Origin: an uncultured Eubacteriales bacterium
GTDB taxonomy: Bacteria; Bacillota; Clostridia; Christensenellales; Aristaeellaceae
Assembly: GCA_900542395.1 (NCBI GenBank)
Contig: UQNM01000019.1
Coordinates: 1-34,849, forward strand
Direction: 5' to 3'
Length of the DNA: 34,849 bases
The notes beneath the pieces were generated by a model. The model worked only from the letters and a program-made list of their open reading frames with translations, had not been told where the DNA came from and made no database searches. Position 1 is the first letter of the stretch; the number at the start of each line of letters is the position of its first letter. Position numbers and translations under genes: made by a program. Below, one piece after another: positions 7,232 through 14,699 of this stretch.

Positions 7232-8626
7232 TTCCGGCACGCCCGCGTCCGGCAGCGCCAGCATTTTATACGTGCACATCATCATAAACCGCTTTTGTTC
7301 GTCCGGCTGCCCGCCGATGACGGCGTTCATTTTGCGCACCTGATATTCCAGCGTGTTGCGGTGGATGCCGAGCTGCTGCGCGGCCTTTTTCAAATCCATG
7401 AAGTTGAGCAGATAGGCGTAGAGCGAACGCGAGAGCGCCGAGCCGCGCGTCGCGTCCTCATCCATCACGCGAATGACGTCTTCGCACAGATACGGCGCGA
7501 GCGACGCCCGGCGCTCCAGCGCCGTGAAAAACAGCGTCGAGCCGATTTCCCGCATGAATACCGTCTGCGTGCCCGCCGCCAGCAGCGCAAACCGGCAGAG
7601 CCGAATCTGCGCCGACAGCCTGTCCAGCGCGAACGTCTGCGAAACGGCCATGCCCGCGCGCGCCGCCTCGCAAAGCGGCCTCGCCGCCTCCGCGAACGCA
7701 CCGATCTCCTCCGGCGGAAGCGCGAAAAACAGCGTTTCATCGTCAAACGCCGTCACCGGCTTTTGCGGCAGCGCGCTCAGCGCCAGCGTCAATTCTGCGC
7801 GCCGCGCGTCGCTCAGGCTGCCCGCCGCAACGGCGGCGAGCGCCAGCGAAAAGCGTTCCTCCGTCCGCGCCGCGTTCCCCGCGCGCTCCGCAAACCGCCA
7901 GAGCGCCGCGCGTGCCGCGTCCCGATCAAACGCCGCCGTCGGCTCGTCGTCGGCGCGGCCGCCCAGCCCCTCCTTCAGCCAGAGCGAAAAGAGCAGCTCA
8001 AAGCAGGTGTTCATGTCGCTCAGGTCGAGGGCAAAGCGCGCCTCGATTCGGCGCATGCGGTAGGCCAGCGTGTTGCGGTGAACGCCCAGCCGCTCCGCCG
8101 CGCGCCGCAGATTCAGCCCGTCGCTCAAATACGCGCGCAGGCTGCGGATATACTGCGCATCCTCCCGCTCGTCCAGCCGCGCAAGCGCCTCGATTGCCGC
8201 GTCGCCAAAATCCGACGCGCGGAAGCCCTGCGCCTCGAGCGCCGTCCGAGCCGCGCGCAGGAGCGCCGCCTCGCTGTACGTGCCCATGTCGTAGAGCGCG
8301 CGCCCCGGATCGACGGCCTTGCCCGTTTCCAGCGCGATGCGCGCCTTGGGGAAGCAGCCCCGCGCCGACGCCGCCAGCGCAAACGGCCCGCTCAGCCCCG
8401 CGCACAGTCCGCTTTCCGCCAGAATCCGCTCGATTTCCGCGCGCCACGCCTCGCTCTGCGCCTCGTCATAGAGCAGGACGGTCAGCTCGTTTTCGGCATA
8501 ACGCGAAAAAGGCTTCCTGTTCAGAAGCCCTTCGATTTTTTCGCCCCCGCCTTCAACCGCCAGGCAGCAAATCGCCCGGCGCGCAGGCTGCGCGAGCAGC
8601 GCCAGATCGGGATATCGCTTGTCCAC
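7226..8626 (-). CDS. PucR/CdaR-type regulator with two tandem effector-HTH halves
   Basis: 466 residues. PucR/CdaR regulators have one C-terminal HTH (PF13556) after a GGDEF-like region. Here that unit appears twice. HTH1 is at 172-195 (LRRAAERLGVHRNTLAYRMR) and HTH2 at 411-434 (LKKAAQQLGIHRNTLEYQVR). Each half is preceded by a mixed alpha/beta segment, with ALETGKAVDPGRALYDMGTY in the first. The halves share about 235-residue periodicity but are clearly diverged. The start is GTG at 8626 because AAGGAGG sits eight bases before it; an upstream GTG (8653) would overlap the amidohydrolase stop and lacks a ribosome site. It is the last gene of a four-gene unit, 19 bases after the amidohydrolase. 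The effector is unknown. Confidence 0.85.
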   Translation of the reverse strand: MDKRYPDLALLAQPARRAICCLAVEGGGEKIEGLLNRKPFSRYAENELTVLLYDEAQSEAWRAEIERILAESGLCAGLSGPFALAASARGCFPKARIALETGKAVDPGRALYDMGTYSEAALLRAARTALEAQGFRASDFGDAAIEALARLDEREDAQYIRSLRAYLSDGLNLRRAAERLGVHRNTLAYRMRRIEARFALDLSDMNTCFELLFSLWLKEGLGGRADDEPTAAFDRDAARAALWRFAERAGNAARTEERFSLALAAVAAGSLSDARRAELTLALSALPQKPVTAFDDETLFFALPPEEIGAFAEAARPLCEAARAGMAVSQTFALDRLSAQIRLCRFALLAAGTQTVFMREIGSTLFFTALERRASLAPYLCEDVIRVMDEDATRGSALSRSLYAYLLNFMDLKKAAQQLGIHRNTLEYQVRKMNAVIGGQPDEQKRFMMMCTYKMLALPDAGVPEL

Positions 8627-8645
8627 CGCCCGCGCCTCCTTTGCC

Positions 8646-9824
8646 TCACACACGCGTCTGAATTTGGGAGAGCACCTCTTCGCCGTTCACAAAGACAGCC
8701 TTCGTGCGGCACTGAATGTCGCGCAGCGGGTTGCCCTCAAAGATCGCGATATCCGCGTCCTTGCCGGCCTCAATCGAGCCGACGCGCCCGTCGATCCCCG
8801 CGACATGCGCCGGATTGATGGTAATCGCGCGCCACGCGGATTCCTCCTTCATGCCCGCCTTCACCGCCAGACCCGCGCACAGCGGCAGATAGTACAGCGG
8901 GATGACCGGCGCATCCGTGATGATGCAGACCTCCAGCCCCGCGTCATCCAGAATCCCCGCCGTCGCGAAGCTCTTTTCCCGCAGCTCCTGCTTGGATTTC
9001 GAGCCGAACGACGGGCCGACCAGCACCGGCTTGCCCGCCTTGACCAGATGCCGGACGATCAGGTGGCCTTCCGTCACGTGATCCAGCGTAATATCCACGT
9101 CAAATTCCTTCGCGATGCGGATCGCCGTCAGGATGTCGTCCGCGCGGTGGGCGTGCGCCTTGAGCGGAATCTCCTTGCGGAGAACCGGCAGCAGCGCTTC
9201 CAGCTTCATGTCGAACGGGCGCGTCTTGGTCGCGTCCTTCTCGGCCTCCTCAATCTCCTTCGCGTAGCGCTGCGCCTTGAAGAGCGTCTCGCGCAGCGTC
9301 GCCGCGACGGCCATGCGCGTAACCGGCATCTTGTGGCCGTTCTGGCCGTAAACGCCCTTGGGGTTCTCGCCGAACGCAATCTTCATCGCCGCCGGGTATT
9401 TGAGAATCATGTCGTCCACGCAGTCGCCGTACAGCTTCATCGCCACAAACGTGCCGCCCAGCACGTTCGCCGAGCCGGGGCCGGTCACCGCCGTCGTCAC
9501 GCCGCCGCCAATCGCGTTGCCGAATGCTTCGTCCCGCGGGTTGATGCCGTCGATGGCGCGGATTTCCGGCGTAACCGGGCCGGAATACTCGTTCGTGTCG
9601 TTGCCCTCCCAGCGGCTCGCCTCCTCGTGCATGCCGATGTGGCAGTGCGCATCGACAAAGCCCGGTGTGACGATACAGCCCGCCGCGTCGATGATCTCCG
9701 TCCCCGCCGGAACGTCGAGGTTCTGCCCCACCGCGACGATCTTGCCGCCGTCGATGAGAATCTGTCCGTTTTCGATGTCGCCGCCCGTGATCGTCTTGAC
9801 CAATCCACCCTGAATCAGTTTCAT
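8646..9824 (-). CDS. Amidohydrolase-superfamily metal-dependent hydrolase (imidazolonepropionase-like)
   Basis: 392 residues. The amidohydrolase fold is a TIM barrel with one or two metals flanked by a small beta-sandwich. Visible ligands are the first-strand HxH motif in VTPGFVDAHCHIGMHEE (His60, His62), His224/His226 in LKAHAHRADD, His249 in TLDHVTEGH and the catalytic Asp304 in IITDAPVIP. The C-terminal sandwich strand GSIEAGKDADIAIFEGNPL is typical. There is no signal peptide, so the enzyme is cytoplasmic. Substrate is not predictable; the imidazolonepropionase-like clade acts on cyclic amides or dipeptides. AAAGGAGATATACAAAC before ATG 9824 supports the start. The gene is 21 bases after the metallophosphoesterase. 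Confidence 0.93.
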   Translation of the reverse strand: MKLIQGGLVKTITGGDIENGQILIDGGKIVAVGQNLDVPAGTEIIDAAGCIVTPGFVDAHCHIGMHEEASRWEGNDTNEYSGPVTPEIRAIDGINPRDEAFGNAIGGGVTTAVTGPGSANVLGGTFVAMKLYGDCVDDMILKYPAAMKIAFGENPKGVYGQNGHKMPVTRMAVAATLRETLFKAQRYAKEIEEAEKDATKTRPFDMKLEALLPVLRKEIPLKAHAHRADDILTAIRIAKEFDVDITLDHVTEGHLIVRHLVKAGKPVLVGPSFGSKSKQELREKSFATAGILDDAGLEVCIITDAPVIPLYYLPLCAGLAVKAGMKEESAWRAITINPAHVAGIDGRVGSIEAGKDADIAIFEGNPLRDIQCRTKAVFVNGEEVLSQIQTRV

Positions 9825-9845
9825 GTTTGTATATCTCCTTTTCTT

Positions 9846-11045
9846 TTATGGTGCAAATTGAATGTCCACCACCGAGATATCCGCGTCCGTGCCGATGCGC
9901 ATATCCGGGCCGTAAACGCCCACGCCGGACGTGACCACGCTGGTCATGCGCCCCACCGTCTTCAAGCCCGCCGGGTTTTCCCACGCGGTGCGGATCGCGA
10001 TATTCAGCGGAAAGAATTGGCCGTCGTGCGTGTGGCCGCAGAGCATCACGTCCACGCCCGCGTCGGCGTTCTGCCGCAGAAAGCGCGGCTCGTGCTCCAG
10101 CGAAATCACCAGCTTGTCCGTGTCGATTCCCGCCATCAGCTCGCCGAGGCTCTTGCGCCGCGCTGTGCCGTCGCCCGCGTTTTCGTAATCCTTGCGGCCG
10201 ATGACGTAAAAGCTGTCGTCGATCAGCCGCACCTCGTCCGCCAGCATCGTCATGCCGCTTTCGCGGACGAACTGCTCCATCTCCTCGCCGCGCAGCGTGT
10301 TTTCCAGCCGCTTGGTGCTGAACCCGCTGAACAGGCGCTCGGATACGTCGTGGTTGCCCCAGCAGGCGTACACGCCCAGCCTGCTTTTCATCGCCCGCAG
10401 CGAGGCCTTCACGGCCTCCGGGTCGTCGATGCCTTCCACCGTGTTGTCAAAAATATCGCCCGCGACGAGGATGATATCCGCATCCTGCGCGTTGACCTTT
10501 TCCACCATGTCGGCGATGCGCTCCGCGCCGACGCTGTAGCCCAGATGCAGATCCGCAATCAGCACCACGCGCAGGCTGTCGCGCCCGCCGCCGTCCTTAT
10601 CGGTCTGCACAGCGTAATGCTTCACCGTCAGCTCGGATGCGTGGTGAATCCCCATCAGGCAGGTCAGGATGATGCCGAACCATACCGCGCCGCCGAAGAT
10701 CAGCTTGGGGTTTCCCTTCCGCGCGGTGAGCCTTTCCGTCCGGTGAAACCGCTTGGAAAGCCGCGCCAGCACCTCGATGATGACGTAAGCCGAAAACAGA
10801 TAGATGAATATGCCGTAAAACCCGAAGGACACGCGCAGAATCAGCTTTCTGGCCATCCCCTCCGGCAGAATGTGCGCCAGCGGCATCCCCATCGCGAAGA
10901 CGGAATACACGCCCGCCGTCAGCAGCGAAATCAGCTTCGCCACGCGCTCGGGCAGATTGCGATGCAGAAAGATGGACGTGCGCGCGGCTACGTAGGCGTT
11001 GGCCGCCAGATAGCCCGCCAGCACGAAAAACGAGCTGATTCGCAT
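9846..11045 (-). CDS. Membrane-anchored metallophosphoesterase (YkuE/YaeI-like)
   Basis: 399 residues. About 140 N-terminal residues hold three to four hydrophobic spans. The calcineurin-like phosphoesterase domain follows, with dinuclear-metal motifs DLHLG (165-169), GDIFD (196-200), GNHD (230-233) and GHTHDGQF near the C-terminus. Relatives cleave phosphodiester or pyrophosphate bonds of lipids or nucleotides at the membrane; the substrate here is unknown. ATG at 11045 overlaps the TAA of the upstream gene (TAATG), so translation is probably coupled to the DUF975-CmpB protein. That coupling suggests the two membrane proteins act together, which is inference. Confidence 0.92.
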   Translation of the reverse strand: MRISSFFVLAGYLAANAYVAARTSIFLHRNLPERVAKLISLLTAGVYSVFAMGMPLAHILPEGMARKLILRVSFGFYGIFIYLFSAYVIIEVLARLSKRFHRTERLTARKGNPKLIFGGAVWFGIILTCLMGIHHASELTVKHYAVQTDKDGGGRDSLRVVLIADLHLGYSVGAERIADMVEKVNAQDADIILVAGDIFDNTVEGIDDPEAVKASLRAMKSRLGVYACWGNHDVSERLFSGFSTKRLENTLRGEEMEQFVRESGMTMLADEVRLIDDSFYVIGRKDYENAGDGTARRKSLGELMAGIDTDKLVISLEHEPRFLRQNADAGVDVMLCGHTHDGQFFPLNIAIRTAWENPAGLKTVGRMTSVVTSGVGVYGPDMRIGTDADISVVDIQFAP

Positions 11046-12817
11046 TAAACGAAAGCCTCCTTGTCAAGGCGAATCCGAGCGTCGTCCGTCTTGTAAACCA
11101 CCTCGTCCGTGATGCCCTCGCCCTCGTTGGGATGAAAATGAGAATACGCCTGATCGACGCAGAACAGCGCGATCAGCGCGGCGCACAGCCCGATCAGCAC
11201 GCTGCGCCTGACTTTGTGCAGCAGGTTGTCAAACAGCGGCGCAACGCCGTAGACAACCGCCATGCCGCCCAGACCGAAGACCAGCAGCCCCTCCGCGCAG
11301 ATGCGCCCGTGCAGGTTGAGGAAATAGCCCGCGTAATCCCACCAGCGGCGGTCGTACACGGTTTCCAGATAATACGCGGTGAAGTATTCGACCACGCCGC
11401 AGACGACCACCGTCGCCCAAAATTCAAGCCACGGCTTGTCGCGCAGCTTGTAGAGCGTCAGCAGCACCAGCACGCCGCCCGTGCCGTAAATCGGCAGCCA
11501 CGGCCCGTGGAGCACGCCGCGGTTGACGAACGTGCCCTCCGAAAGCAGATGCAGCACGACCTCCCAGCACCAGCCGATGATCGAAAACAGGAAGAACAGC
11601 AGCACCAGCGTCGTCACCGGGTATTTGCGGGTGAACAGCGCCGGTTCATGGTCCTTGTGCTCATATTGCAGCAGCGGGCTGAGCCGAATCGGATAGGAGA
11701 GCCCCTGCTCGCAGCGGCGCATATAGCGCAGGCGGTATTCGCGATCCTGAATCTTTTCGCGCGCGACGTCCTGCGGGTTGACGAACAGCGTCACGCCGAG
11801 ACATTCGCCGAAAAAGCGGGTCACCTTGTTGCCGTATACGCGCGCGGGCAGCTTTTCCGCCGGTCTGCCCAGATCGTTGTAGGCGCGGCGCAGCGTCTTT
11901 TCGCCGGCCTTTTCAAACAGATAGGTGTCGCGCAGCGCCTGTGCCTCGCCCTCCGCCTTGACCTGCGCGCGCACGGCGGCGTAAAACTCGCACCGCGCGG
12001 CGCTCAGGTACGCGCTGGAATAAAACAGGCTGCTCAGGCCAAACGTCGCAAGGCTCAGAAGGTGCCACGGCACGAAGGAAAGCTCCAACAGGAAGCACTC
12101 CCACTTGTGGCCGTTCATCATCTTTCGGGACAGCGCAATCGCGTCCCCGCCCTTCATGGTCGGGTTTTCCGCCAGAATGAAGCCGCAGAGATAATACGAA
12201 AACGTCTTGATTGCGCCGCCGATGATCGTCAGCCACCAAAGCCCCCGCTGGACGGCCACGCGCAGCAGCGCCAGCGACGTGCGCCCCCAGCAGCGCGCGC
12301 TGTGCAGATAGAGCGCGCGATACGGCGGCACTTCCTCATAGACGCGCATCTCCATAAACAGGCGGCGCAGGATCACGACGAACGTGTGGGTGACCAGCAC
12401 CCAATACGTCATCGAAACCAGGCTGCTCACCACAATGCCGAAGGACTGCCAGAACTCGCTCGATCCGGCCAGCGACATGATGGTGTTGTTCACAATGTTA
12501 TGAAGGGAACCGTCCGCAATCTTGTTGACGGCTATCGCAAACACGCCCCGGCTGTTCGCCTCCGCGCCCGGCCGCCCGAAGGACGCGAGGAAGTTCGAAA
12601 TCACGTCCCATTTCTGCCGGGTGAAATGCAGGCTTTCCAGCGAGCCGGTGAATTCCGTGCCCAAAAACGCCGCGACCAGACAGACCATGATCGCCATCCA
12701 GTAATGGCTGAACACGGTCTTCCGCGCCGCGCGCTTCCAATCCCGGCGCGCGCCGCGGCCAAAGGCGGCATAAACCCTTTGTTCTTTCTTCTGTTCTTTC
12801 CTTTGCTCCATACGCAT
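11045..12817 (-). CDS. DUF975 / CmpB-family (PF06541) fused integral membrane protein
   Basis: 590 residues. The N-terminal part (about 20-300) resembles DUF975: a charged start, several spans, and AENPTMKGGDAIALSRKMMN followed by GHKWECFLLELSFVPWHLLS. The C-terminal part (about 395-560) resembles the putative permease family CmpB, with FSIIGWCWEVVLHLLSEGTF, NRGVLHGPWLPIYGTGG and LETVYDRRWWDYAGYFLNLH. Both families are multi-span membrane proteins of unknown role. The order of parts and the 590-residue length show a fusion. It opens a unit with the metallophosphoesterase. ATG at 12817 has GGGAGAG close upstream; ATG 12811 is an alternative. Confidence 0.85.
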   Translation of the reverse strand: MRMEQRKEQKKEQRVYAAFGRGARRDWKRAARKTVFSHYWMAIMVCLVAAFLGTEFTGSLESLHFTRQKWDVISNFLASFGRPGAEANSRGVFAIAVNKIADGSLHNIVNNTIMSLAGSSEFWQSFGIVVSSLVSMTYWVLVTHTFVVILRRLFMEMRVYEEVPPYRALYLHSARCWGRTSLALLRVAVQRGLWWLTIIGGAIKTFSYYLCGFILAENPTMKGGDAIALSRKMMNGHKWECFLLELSFVPWHLLSLATFGLSSLFYSSAYLSAARCEFYAAVRAQVKAEGEAQALRDTYLFEKAGEKTLRRAYNDLGRPAEKLPARVYGNKVTRFFGECLGVTLFVNPQDVAREKIQDREYRLRYMRRCEQGLSYPIRLSPLLQYEHKDHEPALFTRKYPVTTLVLLFFLFSIIGWCWEVVLHLLSEGTFVNRGVLHGPWLPIYGTGGVLVLLTLYKLRDKPWLEFWATVVVCGVVEYFTAYYLETVYDRRWWDYAGYFLNLHGRICAEGLLVFGLGGMAVVYGVAPLFDNLLHKVRRSVLIGLCAALIALFCVDQAYSHFHPNEGEGITDEVVYKTDDARIRLDKEAFV

Positions 12818-12843
12818 CGCTCTCCCATCCGTATACAGAAACC

Positions 12844-12871
12844 ATTATACCATAAAAAGGCGATTGCACAA
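12844..12871 (-). promoter_or_regulatory. Promoter of the DUF975-CmpB four-gene unit
   Basis: On the minus strand TTGTGC (12866-12871), a 16-base spacer and TATAAT (12844-12849), about 27 bases before the start at 12817. Confidence 0.6.
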
Positions 12872-12919
12872 CTCTTTTCGGCAGACATCCGGGCATATAA
12901 AGGGGTATATAGAAAAAGA

Positions 12920-13066
12920 CCTCCCTCTTCGAGGGAGGTGGCTGCCGAAAGGCAGACGGAAGGAGTAAATCGCAACGCTGCGATTCAAAACACTGTTTAT
13001 ACGTGTAAAAACGGAGACGAACTCCCTCAGTCAGCTTCGCTGACAGCTCCCTCGAAGAGGGAGCTC
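12920..13066. repeat. Inverted pair of intergenic palindromic repeats
   Basis: Copy one (12920-12966) is hairpin CCTCCCTC-TTC-GAGGGAGG, then TGG, hairpin CTGCC-GAAA-GGCAG, then ACGGAAGGAGT. Copy two (13021-13063) is the same plan in reverse: ACTCCCTCAGTCAGC, hairpin, AGCTCCCTC-GAA-GAGGGAGCT. The 54 bases between them form two further hairpins (AATCGCA-ACGC-TGCGATT at 12968-12985; ACAC/GTGT). Nothing coding is seen. Similar units are common between genes of gut Clostridia, probably non-autonomous and folding as RNA or DNA. Confidence 0.8.
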
Positions 13067-13099
13067 CCTTTGGCGCGTAAGAAGCAGCTATACAAGAAA

Positions 13100-13226
13100 C
13101 AAGAACTTCCTCTCAGAGGGACGTTTGAAATCGGCGCCGCCTGTGGCGGAATCAGCCGATGAAAAACGCCGAAGGTTGGCTGCCGAAGGCAGACGGAAGG
13201 AGTTAAAAAGGCAGACGGAAGGCGTT
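13100..13226. repeat. Intergenic repeat, second cluster downstream of the M18 gene
   Basis: The stretch 13119-13203 (ACGTTTGAAATC, hairpin ATCGGC/GCCGAT, GATGAAAAACGCCGAAGGTT, GACGGAAGGAGTT) reappears in reverse orientation at 17811-17890. It is followed by a shorter echo, AGGCAGACGGAAGG, at 13210-13223. Together with 12920-13066 it fills the 409-base gap between the M18 gene end and the DUF975-CmpB gene. No gene is seen in the gap. Confidence 0.75.
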
Positions 13227-14618
13227 TTATTCCACCGGCTTGGCGCCCTGAAGGAACGCGCAGTAGCCGCGATAGCCCTCGTAGAGATCGACCTTGCTGA
13301 CGACCTCATACGGCGCGTGCATGCTCAGCACCGGAATACCGGAGTCGATCACGTTCATGCCGTACTTGGCGCACAGGTAGGCGATCGTTCCGCCGCCGCC
13401 GAGATCGACGCGGCCCAGTTCCGCCGTCTGGAACGCCACGCCCGCGTCATCCATGATCTTTCGGAGGCTGGCCATAAATTCCGGGTTCGCGTCGTTGCTG
13501 CCGGACTTGCCGCGGCTGCCGGTGAACTTGTTGAAGCAGATGCCGCGGCCGAGGAACGCGCTGTTCTTCTTTTCAAACGCGCTGGCGAAATTCGGGTCGT
13601 AGCCCGCGCTCACGTCGCTGGAGAGCATGCGGCTGTTGCGCAGGCAGCGGCGCACGGCCAGCTCGCAGTAATCCGCCGTGCAGGCGTACAGCTCGGCGAC
13701 AGTGTTTTCCAGATAGTGGGAAGCCATGCCCGTCGCGCCGACGCTGCCGATCTCCTCCTTATCGGTGACGATGCAGCAGAGGGTGTATTCCGGCGTGCCC
13801 TCGTAATCGAGCACCGCCATCATCGACGGATACGCGCAGACGCGGTCGTCGTGGCCGTAGGCCAGAATCATGCTGCGGTCAAAGCCCATATCGCGCGCCT
13901 TGCCCGCCGGAACGATCTCAAGCTCCGCGGAGAGGAAATCCTCTTCCTCCACGCCGTATTTATCCGCTAGCAGCTTGAGCACGTTGGCCTTCACCGCGTC
14001 CTTTTCCTCGCCCTCAAGCGGCCTGCCGCCGACGATCAGGTTGAGCGCCTCGCCCTCGACCACTTCTTTCGCATTCTTGGTCATCTGCTCCTGCGCGAGG
14101 TGCACCAGCAGGTCGGAGATGCAGAACACCGGGTCGTTTTCGTCCTCGCCGATGTTGATGATGACCTTTTCGCCGGTCTTCCGGACGATCACGCCGTGCA
14201 GCGCCAGCGGGATGGCGACCCACTGGTATTTCTTGATGCCGCCGTAATAATGCGTATCCAGATACGCCAAATCGGTATCCTCATAGAGCGGGTTCTGCTT
14301 CACGTCGATGCGCGGGGAGTCGATGTGCGCGCCGAGGATATTCATGCCCTCCTCCAGCGGCTTCTCGCCCAGCACGAAGAGCATGAAGCTCTTGCCCATC
14401 CAGTTGGCATAGACGCGCGCGCCCGCTTCCAGCTTTCTGCCCGAGCGAACGACCGCGTTCAAATCCTCAAAGCCATGCGCCTTCGCCAGCTTCTCGCCGT
14501 AGGCCACGCACTCGCGCTCCGTTTTGCCGTTGTTGATGAAATCGCAGTATGCCTTGGCAAAGGCTTCCACCCTGCCGTCGTCCCCGGCATATGCCGCCCA
14601 CGCATTTTTTCTTTCCAT
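13227..14618 (-). CDS. M18-family aminopeptidase
   Basis: 463 residues. M18 enzymes are dodecameric dinuclear-zinc aminopeptidases that release N-terminal, often acidic, residues. Visible metal and catalytic positions are LGAHIDSPRIDVKQNPL (His, Asp), TDKEEIGSVGATG (Glu-Glu), an Asp/Tyr stretch GHDDRVCAYPSM, and the C-terminal SMHAPYEVVSK (His). The start is ATG at 14618, where GAGGAACAGACC precedes it; an in-frame upstream extension of 27 codons runs through the promoter and is not counted. It has its own promoter overlapping the end of the DUF2974 gene. The protein is probably cytoplasmic. Confidence 0.94.
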   Translation of the reverse strand: MERKNAWAAYAGDDGRVEAFAKAYCDFINNGKTERECVAYGEKLAKAHGFEDLNAVVRSGRKLEAGARVYANWMGKSFMLFVLGEKPLEEGMNILGAHIDSPRIDVKQNPLYEDTDLAYLDTHYYGGIKKYQWVAIPLALHGVIVRKTGEKVIINIGEDENDPVFCISDLLVHLAQEQMTKNAKEVVEGEALNLIVGGRPLEGEEKDAVKANVLKLLADKYGVEEEDFLSAELEIVPAGKARDMGFDRSMILAYGHDDRVCAYPSMMAVLDYEGTPEYTLCCIVTDKEEIGSVGATGMASHYLENTVAELYACTADYCELAVRRCLRNSRMLSSDVSAGYDPNFASAFEKKNSAFLGRGICFNKFTGSRGKSGSNDANPEFMASLRKIMDDAGVAFQTAELGRVDLGGGGTIAYLCAKYGMNVIDSGIPVLSMHAPYEVVSKVDLYEGYRGYCAFLQGAKPVE

Positions 14619-14670
14619 GGTCTGTTCCTCTTTCCGCCCTTCTTCGGGCTGATGATCGTGTTTGTGCTTT

Positions 14671-14699
14671 ATTATAGGCCAAATCGGCTTATTTGGCAA
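14671..14699 (-). promoter_or_regulatory. Promoter of the M18 gene with a built-in dyad
   Basis: On the minus strand TTGCCA (14694-14699), a 17-base spacer and TATAAT (14671-14676). GCCAAAT (14691-14697) and ATTTGGC (14678-14684) form an inverted repeat filling the spacer, a good place for a repressor. The TAA stop of the DUF2974 gene (14689-14691) lies inside it. Confidence 0.65.

Noticed and set aside
8619..11048. Plus-strand 809-codon frame opposite the amidohydrolase and metallophosphoesterase genes
   Set aside because: It spans two well-supported genes on the other strand and shows no domain.
12920..13066. Possible CRISPR-like repeats
   Set aside because: Units are palindromic, few, unequally spaced and inverted to each other, with no cas genes.
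14619..14699. Longer M18 start 27 codons upstream
   Set aside because: It would put the promoter and ribosome site inside the gene and overlap the upstream stop.
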